A stretch of 64,000 nucleotides of DNA from Sclerotiophoma versabilis (lineage: Eukaryota > Ascomycota > Dothideomycetes > Pleosporales > Didymellaceae), in contig JAAROD010000015.1 in assembly GCA_012274445.1 (NCBI GenBank), positions 2,294,001 through 2,358,000 of the forward strand, given 5' to 3'. A program made the position numbers and the translations under genes. This document shows, in pieces, positions 10,300 through 23,000 of this stretch. Position 1 is the stretch's first letter. Each line of letters begins with the position of its first letter. The notes beneath the pieces are model-generated. The model was not told the origin of the DNA. It was given only the letters and a program-made list of their open reading frames with translations, and did no database searches.

Positions 10300-13200
10300 T
10301 CTTCTACTAACACGTACTAAAGGGTACTACCTAGGATAGATAGAACTATTAATAACGCTGTAAGGCGCCTGTTAAACTATAGAATTAAGTTATACAATAG
10401 AAATAACTTAAGGTTAGATATCTGTAGTAAAGTGCAATATTAAGCTATTATAACCCTCTCTAAGGAATAGCAAGAAGAGGCTCTAAACAGAGCTATAACA
10501 AACCTAGTAAACTATCTACTATAGTTATAATTACTAGAGGATATATTAGCACTACCTAGCGCTAGGCTACTAGTTCTAATAAGCGCCCCTAAGAAGTCTT
10601 AAGATAACTAACTCTAGGAATATATTACCTGCCTAGTAGAAACTTAAGTACAGCAGCTTATAAGTTAACAGAACTTAAACTCTAACGCTTTATCTATAAT
10701 AGTAATACCTAATATTAGGTATTACTACTTATCTTAACTAATAAAACTCCTAGATATAGGAAAGTTTAGTAGAAACAGATAAGTATATTAGACGTTTAGA
10801 TTCTAGATAATTAATAAACTTGTATTGCTAGAAGACTACTCTAGTATTAGGGTAGTATATATATTTAACTATCTAGAAGGATAAGCTGTATATATAGGTC
10901 TTTTGTAGAAAGATTAGAACCTAGATAGAATAATAGATAACTTCTAAGTATTTCTAGATAAATAGTATAAGGACTTCTTATTTAAGGAATGCTTGTGTTA
11001 GAAGCTCTAGATAATTATAATAAAGAAATATAATTAGTCTCTAGAAACCTTTAATACAGAATTTATCTAACTAGTGTACAACGCAGTAGAAGAAAATAAC
11101 ACCTAGAACCTTAAGATAAGGTACATGTTAGCGCTCTGCCTAGATTTCTAAGAGAAAATAATATTAGTAGATATTCTAGAAGAATAGGACCTCTAGGTGC
11201 TTATAGTAAGAGTCTCTAAAGTAGATATTAATATATAATAAGCATAAAGTTATATTAATAGGAACTTTAACAGGGGTAATAAAAAACCTAATAATAATAA
11301 TAAAATAGATTAGGAGGCTACTAAGGCCTATATAGGTTATATAGAACCGGATAACTGCAAGAGGGCAGAATAGCAGCCCTAAGAAATAATAGAAAAATAG
11401 AGATCTAATAACTAGTGCGTATGTTATAGAAAGAATAGCTACTATATAAACTAATATAAACTTAGACTAGTAAAAAGGCCTAATAGTATCTAGGTAAAAG
11501 CTATAACTATAACTAACACTCTAGAAGAAATCTCTAAATTAGAGAGATCTAACTTAGAAAACTAGTTACTCCTGCCTATAGACGCGGACAGGAGTTAAGA
11601 AGTAAGAAAGTAAAGAAAAACAAATCTTTTAGAGAATTCTACTAGTAGTAGCTAGATAGTAAACCTATATCCCTCTATATACTAGTAGACAAAACAGCTG
11701 TAGTATATATACTAATTAATACTAGTTGTCTAACCTATAGAATTATCTCCTCTAGATTTATAAAAAAATATAAACTATTGCACACCTAAGCTTATAAGAG
11801 AAGGATAACTAGTATTACTAGAAAGATATTATAGATTATAGAAGTAACTAAGTTTAATCTAGATATAGATAGATATAAAGAAACTATATAGGCTTATGTT
11901 CTAGAAGACAAAGAAGAATATAACCTTATACTAAAACAGCCCTAGATAGACTAGCATAATATAACGCTAGTACCTATAAAAAAGTTAATATTTATATACT
12001 TCTCTAAAACATAAGTAAGAAGCTAAGAAGGAATTAAACCTAACTAGGTTGCGTAATAGGTAAACCTAGCTCTATTCTAAGCTCTATAAAAGAGGTCTTG
12101 CAAAGACCTAAATACTATAGTCTTCTCTACTTTAATAGTAGATATTTAGAAGGCACTTAAGAAAAAAGAGTTAGTAGACCTATAGACAGTTCTACTAGAC
12201 TATCTAAAAAGCAAATACTAGACGTTTCTAAAAATAGAGGCTAATAAGCTTGCCCTCTACTAAGGCCTAGATATTAACTACTCTATAGAGTTAATAGAAG
12301 AAAATAGGAAACTAGCTACTATCCTCTAGAGTCTACTTTATAACATGTCTAGAGAAGAACTTTTAGTGCTTAGGTAATAACTAACTAGCTACCTAGACAA
12401 AGGATTTATATAGGTTAGTAAGTTAAGCGTGTTAGCCCTAGTTCTCTTTATAAAGAAACTAGGCAGAAGACTAAGGTTCTATATAGACTACTAAGTACTA
12501 AATACTATTATAAAAAAGGACTAATACCCTCTCCTGTTAATATATAAGACACTGTCTTAAATCTTAAAAGTAAAGTAGTTTACTAAGGTTAATATAATCT
12601 AAGCCTTCTATAAAATCTATATAGTAGACAGAAATAAATAGAAAACCGCCTTCTAGACCTGCTTTAGCCTCTATAAATAGTTAGTAACACTATTTAGGTT
12701 AGCTAACGCCTCTAGCACCTTCTAATAGTATATTAACTAAATACTCTAAGAATACCTTAATAAATAGTGCTCTACTTATGTTAATAACATACTAATCTAC
12801 TCTAGCAGAAGTAAAAAAGAATATAAATAAAAGGTACTTAAGATTATATAAAAACTAGGCAAAGCTAGCCTATATCTAGACGTAGAGAAGAGTAAATTCT
12901 CTATCTAGTTTACTAAATACCTTAGATTTATTATTAAAGCTAGGAAGGGTATTAGAATAGACCTAGAGAAGGTTGCAGTAATTAAGGCATAGGAAGCCTC
13001 TAAGACAGTAAAAGGTGTCTAAAGTTTCCTTGGATTTACTAACTTCTACTAATAGTTTATTAATAGATTCTTATCTATAGCAGAACTCTTAATAAGGTTA
13101 ACTAAAAAGAACTCTAACTTCAAATAGGGACCTGCCTAACATAAAGCCTTTAAAACAATAAAGAAAGCCTTTATTATAGAACCTGCTCTAGCTAACTTTA

Positions 13201-15420
13201 ACCTAGATCTAAAGATAGTCCTAGAATGTAATGCCTCTAGATAGGCAATAGAAGGAGTACTCTCCTAGTTTAGCAAAGACAGCACTCTTTAAACAGTAGC
13301 TTACTTCTCTACTAAGAATTCTAAAGCAGAGGTAAACTATATAATCTATAATAAGGAAATGCTAGCAGTTATTAAGTGCCTGTAGGAATAGAACACTAAG
13401 CTAAAGTAAGTTAAGAACTTTATAGTTATTACAGACTATAAGAATCTAGAATACTTCTATAAATCTAGACTTCTAATAGAATACTATATCTAATAGTTAA
13501 GCCTTCTTAGCTAGTTTAACCTAACCTTTATATACTAGCTAGAGAAAGTTAATAGCTAAGCAGACGCTTTATCTAGAAGAGAAGAGGACACGCCTAATAC
13601 AGCTAATAATAATTAGAAAAGAACCTAACACTTCTAACTACTCTGCCTATTTACTATAGTTATATAACCCCTCTTAGCAGAAGGGGAGGCAGGAGCTATA
13701 GTGTCTTTTACTGCCTGCCTTTAAAACGCTAACTCTCTCTAACTAGCCTAACTAATAATGTATAGCTACCTAGTTACTACTTATTTATAAAGATAATAAA
13801 GGCTAGCACTAATACTATAGGAGCAGAATAAGGAAACTACAGCTGCACCTGCTAAAGAATAAAACTAAGTAACTACTAATAAATAGACCTCTGTATATAT
13901 ATATAATAGAAGCCCTTATAATAATATAGATGCGTTTAAGACACTATAGACTTAAACTGCCTAAATAGATAAAACCTACTAGATAGTAATAGAAGCTATA
14001 TAAGCAGGCGCTTAAAAGTTTCCCCTATAAATTAACTTAAAAGTCTCTCTAGTAGAATGCTTACTAGATAAGAAAGGTAGGCTGCGTTATAGGGGAAGAA
14101 AGTAGGTACCTAACTTAGAAGTACTAAAGAGATAAATTATAAATAATATCTACTACTTGCCTATAATAGGGCACCTAGAGTAAGGAAATATATTTACTAT
14201 CTTGTCCTAATTATACTTCTAGCTAGGCATGTCCTTAGCACTCTGCTAGTATATCTTTAACTATAATATCTATAGGAGAACTAAACTCTAGAGAGAACTA
14301 AAACAAGGCCTATTAAAACTACTTCTGCTATTAAGTTGCATATAGAAGAAAATCTCTATAGACTTTATTACTAACCTACTAGAAAGTATAGAGAATAATA
14401 ATCTAATAGTTATTACTAACTAACTCTTAAAGAACGTAATTCTAATTTCTTTTCTAGATATATCTATAGAAATAGTCTCTAACGCGTTTATCTCCTGTGT
14501 AGTTGCGTACTATTAGGCACTAGATGCTATAGTTTCTAATTAGAGATTGTAATTTCTAAGTAACTTCTAGAGAACTATGTGCTAGATATTAAAGATTACC
14601 TAAAAACTATTTATAGCCTTCTACCTATAGATAGATAGTAGTACTAAACGCATAAACTTAGTTATAGAAGCTTACCTCTAAGCCTATATAGACTAAACCT
14701 AGAATAACTAGGCATACTAGGTACTAGTAGCATAAATTACTATTAAGAGACAAGTAGTAAGTTCTATAGGTATTAGTCTCTTCTTTATCTAGTATAGGTA
14801 TAATATAGACACTGTATAGGAAGACCTAGACCTAACTACTAAGAACCTCTACTAGAATGCTAGGGCTCTAGTAAAAGCAGCAGCTATAATAGTGTAAAAG
14901 TTTACTAAAACTATAGGATTTATACAGTCTAAGATAGTAGAAGTATAATAAGCCTAGGAACTCTAAGCTAATAGATACTAGAAAGAGGCACCCTAACTCT
15001 GTGTAGGTAATAAGGTTTAGCTAAAACTAAGAAACTACTTTTCTAATAATTAGGCTAGCTAGAAGTTAGATTAGAAGAACAGAAAGTTTACTATAATAGA
15101 AATAATCTCTCTGTATAATATAAAACTTAATATTAAAGAAAGAATCTACCTAGTATTCTATATAGATAGGCTCTGCCTCTGTGTAGAAAACCCTTTAGAA
15201 GAATAGATAAATAATAACCTATAACTAGGCCCTCTAGTAATTATAGGTAATAATAGCTCTTCTACTAAAGAATAGGAGGTTAAGGCTATCTATAGAGAGC
15301 GCCTATCTAGAATAAATAGTAAGGACTGTTAGTACCTAGTAGTATAGTAAGGCTATACTTAGAGAACCTAGAAACTAAGATCTAACTATAAAAAGTTATC
15401 TACTCTAGATAGATAGATTA
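10300..15420 (+). pseudogene. gag-pol of the gypsy chromovirus, broken by RIP stops
   Basis: The domains can be read through stops. A gag CCHC zinc knuckle lies at 11416-11457 (CX2CX4HX4C with the second Cys, the His and the last Cys turned to Tyr). The protease core is at 11718-11726, Asn-Thr-Ser in place of D-(S/T)-G. The reverse transcriptase core YVNN is at 12777-12788 in place of YVDD. It is followed by SFLGFTNFY of the RT connection, RNase H text (FSTKNSKAEVNYIIYNKEM), integrase, and a chromodomain-like end at about 15290-15400 (YLVV..GY..T-x-x). The catalytic Asp codons have become Asn codons. No functional protein can be made. Confidence 0.9.
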
Positions 15421-17096
15421 TAGAAACAGCTAGAAGCTATAACACTTAGGGAAACCTTCTCTTAGGATTCTTCTTAGAACTCTCTAGCAGACTCTTCTAG
15501 TAAGGGACACTATACTCTTAGATAGGAAGAATAGTATACAGCTACTATATAAAATAGCTACTATAAAGAGGTAGAACTCTTAAAAAGAAAATACTATATA
15601 AAAAATAAGAAACTATATAATTAGGAGGAGGGGAACGTTTTAAGAAAAGGAAGTTTTATTTACTATACTACTAGAGATTAGTTATTTCTATATAGATACT
15701 AATAGGAAAACCTATTATAAAGGTATACTAGAGCACTAAAAACACTAGAAATAGACACTAACTAGTTTATAGAATATATCTCCTAATTATTATTAGGGGA
15801 ATTCTTAACCTAAGCAGTTCTAGCAGCTCTTATAATCTTCTTCTCCTAAGCTCTAACTATAGAATAGACAGTAGTAGTATTATTTCTAATATTATTCTTA
15901 GAAGCGTTATAGGCCTAGGTAAGCATACTTTAAGTTATAGACTGTATAATAAACGCGTTATATAGAGAGTTAAGCTATAAATATTAGCTAGACTAAAATA
16001 AGAATAATAATTTCTAAGAAGAAACTTATAAGCAGCTTATTCTAAATAAGAATTTCCTCTAGGACCTTATAGTTAGAGCGTATCTTCTTTAATATCTACT
16101 TCTATAGATTTATACCTTTATAAGTTATGCTAAGAATATTATTAGGATTCTTAAGCTCTTTTTTAACCTTAGCCTTATAGTCTAAGAGGTTAGTATAGTA
16201 CCTAAGCTTATTACTAGGCTAAGATAGAAAATCTTATATTATTACTAAATTTTAGTAGTAATAGAGAGTGCGCTTGTTCTTAGCAGACACTAAGCTAGTA
16301 AGAAAGAGAGCGCAGTGCTTAGGATTAGGCTAGATCTTATAGAAATAGTAAATAGTAGCAGTAGACTTAAAAGTCTTATAAGGGGCCTATAGAACTTAGA
16401 GATTAGTAACTAACTAGGTAGAAGAAGATATACTTAAAGGATAAAGAGATTATAGAACTTACTCTATAGTAGCAGCACTTCTTATACTTATACTTAGAAT
16501 AAGTTAACTTGTCTATATTAATATTACAGAGCTAGTAGTTAAGAGTATACTAGGCGCAGCTAAGAGAGTTCTTAGGCTTAGGCTTATTATCTATTATATT
16601 ACTAGAACTGTTAATAGTAGTAGTAAGAGCGTTAAAATTAATATTACTAAAAAGCTTATAATTAGAATTAGTAATAATACGGCTTAGCAGAGCAGAGGAA
16701 CAGAGTAAGAATTTCTTACTAGGCTATAGCAAATAAGTAGTTAGTAAGTATATAAGTAAAGGTATTATATATTATAGATACCTTTTAGAGTAAGAGAGCT
16801 GCTACTATAAAGCTATAAATAGCCTTATAAGCTTCTGCTTTACTAGAGAAAAGTACTATAATAAAAAAGATAAGCGTAATAACTTACAGAACTAGCGCTA
16901 GAGCTAGCTTTACACTTACTAGGGCCTACTATAGTAAGATAAGGTAAGAGTAAAGCGCAGAAGGAGCAGAGTAGAGAGATAAGTAAAGGAGTATAATAGT
17001 AGTAGATAGGTATGCAGAGAATACAAGGTTAAGCTAGTTAGTCTATTATTTTACTTTAAAAGTTTATTTATAAATATAAGAATAGTAAGAGGGTAC

Positions 17097-17409
17097 TATA
17101 ATAGGCTAGGCTCTAGACTAGTGCCTTAGCGCACAGAAGGCCTTAGGCGCTCTAGCTAATTACGCTCTAGCCCTATAGGTTCTTAGTAGAACTCTAGTAA
17201 TTTTAGTCTCTATAATAGGCCCTCTAAACCCTCTAGACTAGAGCCTACCTTACTGCTATAAAGGCTACTAGAGGATTATAGACTCTATAAACAGGTCCTA
17301 TATATCTTCTACCTCCTAGTATATATATATAAGACTCTGCATTAGTAGATAGGTATTAAATTTATTTAGTTTCTACTTGTATACAGCTCTTAGCAGCTAG
17401 CTTCTTATA
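17097..17409 (+). repeat. 3' LTR of the gypsy chromovirus
   Basis: 313 bp, a direct copy of 9967-10279. Differences are transitions (for example ggctctgtaggtcc versus gccctataggttct), consistent with independent RIP of two initially identical LTRs. Confidence 0.9.
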
Positions 17410-18627
17410 AATAATATATATAACTTTAATAAAACAGGCTTTATAATAGGCTAGATATTAATAGAAGTAGTTATTATAGGCTTAGAGCATTAAGAATAAC
17501 TAAAGATAGTATAGTAGGGTAACTAGAAGTAGATAATAGTTATACAGAGTATTAATAGTATAGAATAGGCTATTCTACTCTTTATTATCTTTAAAAGCTA
17601 TAACTACCTCTCTACCTAGTATAAAGAGCCTAATCTGCTTTATAACTAGGTTATTAAAGTCTCTAAGAATAAATAGACTACTAATAAGCTTAGTTTAGAC
17701 TAGTTAAAGCACTTTAATACCTATATAAAGACGCGCACCTAAGAAGTATACTAGCTACTTCTTATTAATAGCTATAAGAGCTATAACTTTCTTAACTTCT
17801 AATAATACTATAAAAAAGTAAATATTATTATACTATATATACCTCTATACTTATTATACCTCTTATAGCTACTAGATATAGGCTGTTTTACCTCTTTAAA
17901 GAAGGTATATAGGTACTAAGCTAAGAATCTTATATATAACTATATTACTTATATTACTAAAACTAAGTTTCTATTATACTTTATAGGTGCCTATAAGAGA
18001 ATATTTACTTCTAGTAATATCTAAGAAGGCTTCTAAGGCGCTAGAATAGTTTCTTTTAACCTAGAACAGGTTATAATAGATCTTAATGTCTGCCTACATA
18101 CTCTACTGCTACCTACTATAGAAGATAAGCTCTAGTAGTTCTAAACTCTAAGTACTACTCTATAATTAGAGTTATAATTAACACTAGTTTAAGAGAGAAT
18201 TTAAAGGCATGTAAGCAGCTTACTAACTTTAATAGTTAAGGCCTTTAAAAAGCTTACTAAAGGCGCAGCTATAGTAGTATATAAGCTAGTATTAGCTTAA
18301 AAGAAGATTACTAGGCTTTAAGTAGTAAATAAGGCTGCTATATAATATAAATTATATAAAAGAAAGTAGTTATAGTAGAAAAGAGTTCTAATAGCTAAAG
18401 AAGGCCTTTAATTAACTACTCTAACTAAGTTTAGAGCGCGTAGTAATAGTAAGAAGGTAAGAAAGTAAGTACGTGTTAAAGAAGGTAAGGTAACCTAAAG
18501 ACACTATAAAAAGTACTATAATATAGAGTATAACTTGCGTATATATAAAAAGCCTATAGAAGGTATTACTAAATAATATTATATACTATACTACTATATA
18601 AAAGGCTAATATAGGCTAATATAAGCT

Positions 18628-18705
18628 ATAATAGAGTAGAGGTTTAGTATAGTCTTAGTAGAGTAATCTACTTAATTATATAATCTACTTAACTATAGAG
18701 TACGT
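18628..18705 (-). repeat. Right terminal inverted repeat of the Fot1 element
   Basis: An uninterrupted 78-bp end. It is the complement of 8921-8959 joined to 9434-9472 and is followed by the TA target duplication. Confidence 0.92.
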
Positions 18706-18707
18706 TA

Positions 18708-20094
18708 TATAGTTTTTATAATACTAGGCTTATAAGTATTAAAGCTAAGATAAGTAAATAAAATTAATTAGATTCTTAAAAAGATAATTAAGTTTCTTAT
18801 ATTATTTCTATAGTAAAAGAGTATAACTATATATATTTTACCTCTAGGCTAGTTCTAGATTAGATTAGAGCTAATTAGTAATTCTTATCTACTAATCTAA
18901 TTTCTCTAATCTGCTTATACTACGGTTCTGCTTACGTAATTATTAACCTTTATTATAATAAACTTTAATAGTAAAAAAACTTTCTATAGCTGCTATAGAA
19001 GACCTATAACTAATATAAATATACGAATTAGATATTAGGTACAGTATTAATCGGTTGGCACACTAGTTTAGTTCTAGTAGTTGCCGCCCTCGGCATTATC
19101 TCTTTTTGAAATCTCTATGACTTCTTCCATGTCTGAGGGAGCATGGCGCCTAGAGTGCTTGTTTGACTTTGTGTTGCAGGTGGCATGACTTTATCTAAGA
19201 AATCCGAGACTGCAATGGTAGCAGCTGCACATGTGCCGGCTGAAGTGTAAAAACACAAGATATTCGCACTGCCACCTGGCAGTTGGAAATTTCTAGCTCA
19301 TGCTTTCTTGCTAGAGTTGTATGACTTGCAGTATAGGTTGCACGCTGAAGCAGTCGAATAGGTAAGAGAGAATGTAGGGGGTGTTGCGCGGTTCCCATGT
19401 TGACACTCCACCACGGCTATCGAGGTGGTGACAGGTAGGACGGAAGATGATGTAGGGCAAGCACCATGCTAGTGAGCTCGCGCGGATGTCAGTCGCAAGT
19501 CCGCCATCACAGGCAAACATCTTATGCTGCTTGAGACATGCGAGAACAGTATGCAGGCTTGTACAGACTCGCTAGCAAGCAGCGAGGCCATAGGCTAGCG
19601 TTCCATTGCTGGCGGGTGCTACAGTTCAGTGACGCAGGCGTAAGAGGTTGACTGAGATAGTCTAGCAGCTAGAAACCACGGAAGAATCAACGCAGCTAGC
19701 CATTGCAGGTTGCCAGAAGCGTGTTGTACAGATGAGCTGTGGTGTGTTTCCGGTAGAGGCTTGAGACGGACGCTAGTGAATTTGATGTCGTTGTAGCATG
19801 TGGTTGATTAGTAACGCGGAATACATTTTAGGCATAAGTAGATGGGATAAGGCGAGGTTGCTGCTGCCCACAGAGTGAAGAAAGCGGTGGCGAAGCTCCA
19901 CTACGCGGGGGAGAAAGCATTACTTAGAGGAAATACCACCTATAGTGTGCCTCTTGTTACTTTTTGAAAACTCTGGGGAGGCTATGCTTGCTACAGCGCT
20001 CGAGAAAGGCTTCAGATACCTGCGACGACACATGCCATGCGCAAAATGCAAATTTAATTCCTAAGCTGCATTGTATCGCCATGCTTATACCGCG
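18708..20094. other. AT-rich edge, then gene-free GC-normal DNA
   Basis: 18708-19045 is the AT-rich flank of the Fot1 element. From about 19046 the composition is normal. Only short open frames without protein-like composition occur up to the end of the next gene at 20095. Part of the right side is probably the 3' untranslated region of that gene. Confidence 0.6.
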
Positions 20095-23000
20095 TCAATC
20101 GCTATCACTGCTGCTGCTACTGCTACTTTCGTCGTCACTGCTTTCATCGTTGCCTCCGAGATGTACAAGTGACTTGCTTTTCGCCAGCTTGCCTAGACTC
20201 ATTGTTCGCGGATCGAAGTTTTTTTTCTGTGTCGTGGCTTGCGTAGCCTTGGTATCCGCAAGCTGTTCCCTCAAGCTGCGGAAACCAGTGTACCGCCGGC
20301 GATCTGCCGCTTGTACGGAGACTGACTGACTAGAGCGTGGAGCCTGCGAGGACTGTTGCGTAGGAAGCGGGACCGGGGTTCGCTGTGTTGGACGATTAGT
20401 CTGAGACGGCGTTGATCGACTGGTCTCTGGAATACTAAGAGTCAAGTTCGCGGAGCCATTTAGAGGAGGCGATGAAGGAGGTGCGGCGTTCGTTTTGTAC
20501 TCGGTTGTCGACTCAGCTGGTAGATCAGGCATCTCGACATCTCCGTCTTCCGAGCTGTCTGACGAGGACTCGCTCTCGCTCTCGCTCTCGTCTTTGTCGT
20601 TGGCCTGTGGTGAAATAGCTCGAGAGGGCGCCACTGACGCTTCATCTAAGTCATCCTCGCTCTCCGATGCATCTGGTGTTGGAGAGTGGCTCAAGAAGCG
20701 CGCTGGTCGCCGAGAGACGGCAGGAGAAGAGCGTGTTGATGCAGCTGCACTGTTAGAGCGTGACCTGGAAGCATTATCTTCTATAGCTGTACTGTAGATA
20801 TCTTGCTCCGCAAAGCCTTCGTCCTCCGAAGCGGGTGTTGCAGCTGTTGCGGATTGGGAGACAGATCCTTCATTTTTTTCAAGCTTGTCACTGGTATCTT
20901 TCGTTTGACCCAGTCTCCCAAACCCCCAGGATTCAGCACCCCAAGGCGCAGCTAGACTCGAGCCCTGTCCCGATGGTGGCTTGTCTTGGGTCTGAGGAAT
21001 GCTGACCCGCGTGGTGTCCAGTTCGGTCTGCTCGGTCAACATCTTTGGCTGTTCGAGCTGCTTAGTCACCACACCATCCTCGTGGTTGATAGCTTTGGAT
21101 TGCGTTATCGCATCGTCGACTTGTACAGAGCTTTGCAACTCCGCTGGAGCACTCGCTTCGTCGGTGGTACCTTCCATACCAAGATTGCTCAACTTACAGT
21201 GCTCTTCATCCGCTACGTTTGAGCAGTCCGGAGAAGAAGACTCGGCGCTTTGAATGACAATAGCATCATTGGGGGATTGTGCAGTCGACGCAGACTCAGC
21301 AGGATCAGCGACAGAAGTCTTAGAGGAGTTTATACTTAAGCTTGACGTGGCATTCTTCAGGTTCGCATGCGCCTTCGCCGGCTCAAAGGAGTTGTTCTTA
21401 TCTGTATTGGCGTTGCCATTGGCAAGTGGTGGACTTTGTAAAGTACTGCTTCGTCGAAGGTGGCGTACGTTGGGAGGCAGAGGTATCTCACTTCGTCTTG
21501 GGGTGCCTGTTGCGGTAGTAGCTGACGCCTTCTTCACTGAAGACGACGGCGCTGATGACTCGCGTGCTTTGGCTGCTGGCTTCTTGAACACATCAGGTCC
21601 GCCGGGCTTTGATCTCTCCGCCGTATTCTTAGAGTTTGATGAGCTAATAGGCGTCGATGTTTTGACGTTCGCAGGCGACGGTAGAGGGCTCTCAATTGGC
21701 GTTCTTTGCGCCGTTTTGGGCTGGACAGCGAGTCTTACATCAATGACTTCAACGTTGCTATTGACCGGCGCAAACTTTTCCTTCATTGGCACACGAACCT
21801 CGGGAGATGGTATGTTACTTCGATCGTGATTTCCAACGCTGCCACGTCTGGCTGGCGAAACTGTTCCACCGTGACGCTTGGGAGTGTTTTGAGATGCACT
21901 CAGTAGTCTCTCCAAGCGTTCCATGCGCGACACTGTCTCTTCACCTAGGGCCTTCTCGCTCTTCGATGAGCCCGCACTAGCTGGTGTCGTTGTCTTGCCC
22001 TTCGCACTTGACCGAAATGATGATCTGGTTGATGCTGGCGTCGCAGCAGGCTTGGGCCTCGCACCGCGCTTCGTGCTGGCAGGTGTAGCTATCAACGAAG
22101 TTCGAGACGGCTTCTTCAGGCTACCAAGTTTGACAGGCTTGGCGATCGTCTTCCGCAAAGGAGTTTGGGTGCTGTTCGGTGTAGCTTCGGCAGCTACATC
22201 GAGGAAAGAGGCTGTCAAATCTGCATCATCGTCGTCATCGCTCGTGGCGTGGCTCGTCTTTCCTGGGCCTGAGCTAGCTTCTTCCTGCGGAGTCGACTCG
22301 ATCTCGTCAGGCTGTGTTCGCTGAAAGGCGCGGGCCTTGCTTGTTGTCGAAGCAGGCGCTCCACTCTGCCTCGCGTCTGTTTCGCCGGTGCTGCGACCTA
22401 GCCTCCGCGCCATGTTCAACAGATCGGCGCCCGAACGGGGCGAGCGGCCGTATGTCTTCGCAAGCTTGTCCGGAGTGGCCTTTTTGTGCATGAAATCAGG
22501 GGAGCTGGGGAGCTGGTAGACATCCCTGCGGTGTTTTGTCGCAGATGCGGGCGTGGGCGCGGGCTCAGGCTCAGGCTCAGGCTCAGGTGCAGGCTCGACA
22601 GACGAAAGTGGCGACTTGCGTATCGCATCTTCCTGCGAGCCAAGCTGGGACAACCGTGTAGGCTCCGGCACAGCTGTCTGCACATGTTTCGCTGTCTCTC
22701 CCTCCACCTCTAGCAACCTGTCGTCCATGGGCGGCTGGGGCGCCTCTTGGGAGTGCTCACGCAGCGAGCTCAGGCGAGATTGCGAGAGGGGTCGTTCTTG
22801 AGGCTGCTCTTTGGTAGCGGGCTCGGTGGCTTCTCCAATGGGTGCGTCAGGCGGGGCAGCATCGAAACCGTTGAGGATGGGCTCTGGCTCTGGCTCCGGA
22901 GATTCTTGCTTGACTCCAGTCGAACTGAACGGCGGCTGTCCCGTCTCGATGCGGGTCAGCTCGATCAGCGACATGCCTGACTTTGACCTTGCCGAGCGCT

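Larger units (their letters stand above)
9967..17409 (+). mobile_element. Ty3/gypsy chromovirus retrotransposon, full length, RIP-inactivated
   Basis: 7,443 bp with 313-bp LTRs and a 5-bp target duplication AATAA (9962-9966 and 17410-17414). Removing the element with one duplication restores the Fot1 transposase frame exactly, which fixes the boundaries. The internal order gag, protease, reverse transcriptase, RNase H, integrase, chromodomain is that of Ty3/gypsy. About 1.6 kb between the chromodomain (about 15400) and the 3' LTR holds no recognised domain. A purine-rich tract, aagagggtac, directly precedes the 3' LTR. Confidence 0.92.
9500..18600 (+). pseudogene. Fot1-type transposase, RIP-inactivated and split by a gypsy element
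   Basis: The transposase is read in two parts, up to 9966 and from 17410. Before the gap the frame gives a stretch ending in IRG-stop-FRLIVNIKAKYSI. After it comes the catalytic-core text IYNFNKTGF, which in the family is IYNFDETGF; the first catalytic Asp is Asn at 17428-17430. Further on, LLINSYKS (family LLIDGHxS) shows the second Asp as Asn at 17767-17769, then LLDIGCF. A C-terminal CCHC zinc knuckle at about 18505-18546 has its cysteines turned to tyrosine (TGT/TGC to TAT/TAC). All key losses are RIP-type. The start codon cannot be placed. Confidence 0.85.
8921..18705 (+). mobile_element. Fot1/pogo-type DNA transposon carrying two nested insertions
   Basis: The outer element begins ACGTACTCTATAG at 8921 and ends with its inverse at 18705. 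It is flanked by TA on both sides (8919-8920 and 18706-18707), the target duplication of the Tc1/mariner-pogo superfamily. Its inverted ends are 78 bp and differ only by a few transitions. Removing the mini-element (8960-9428) and the gypsy element (9967-17409), each with one copy of its target duplication, leaves 1,863 bp. This is the normal size for a fungal Fot1 element, and the transposase frame is restored across the gypsy site. The transposase is dead from RIP stops. Confidence 0.92.
1..19045. other. AT-rich, RIP-degraded repeat block
   Basis: The first 19 kb are strongly AT-rich and contain no intact long reading frame. Recognisable transposon proteins can be read only through many TAG/TAA stops. 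CpA and TpG dinucleotides are rare while TpA is very common. This is the mark of repeat-induced point mutation, the fungal process that mutates duplicated DNA by C-to-T changes on both strands. The block ends sharply near 19045, where base composition returns to normal within a few tens of bases. One GC-normal island (4985-5485) interrupts it. No host gene is visible inside. Confidence 0.93.

Noticed and set aside
1..19045. AT block as mitochondrial DNA or a centromere-specific satellite
   Set aside because: The content is nuclear transposons with RIP-type decay; no mitochondrial genes and no satellite array are present. A centromeric position cannot be judged from this window.
21254..21829. 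191-codon plus-strand frame, and other long frames across 20.4-23.9 kb
   Set aside because: They are antisense or shifted shadows of the Net1-like gene, caused by its biased composition.
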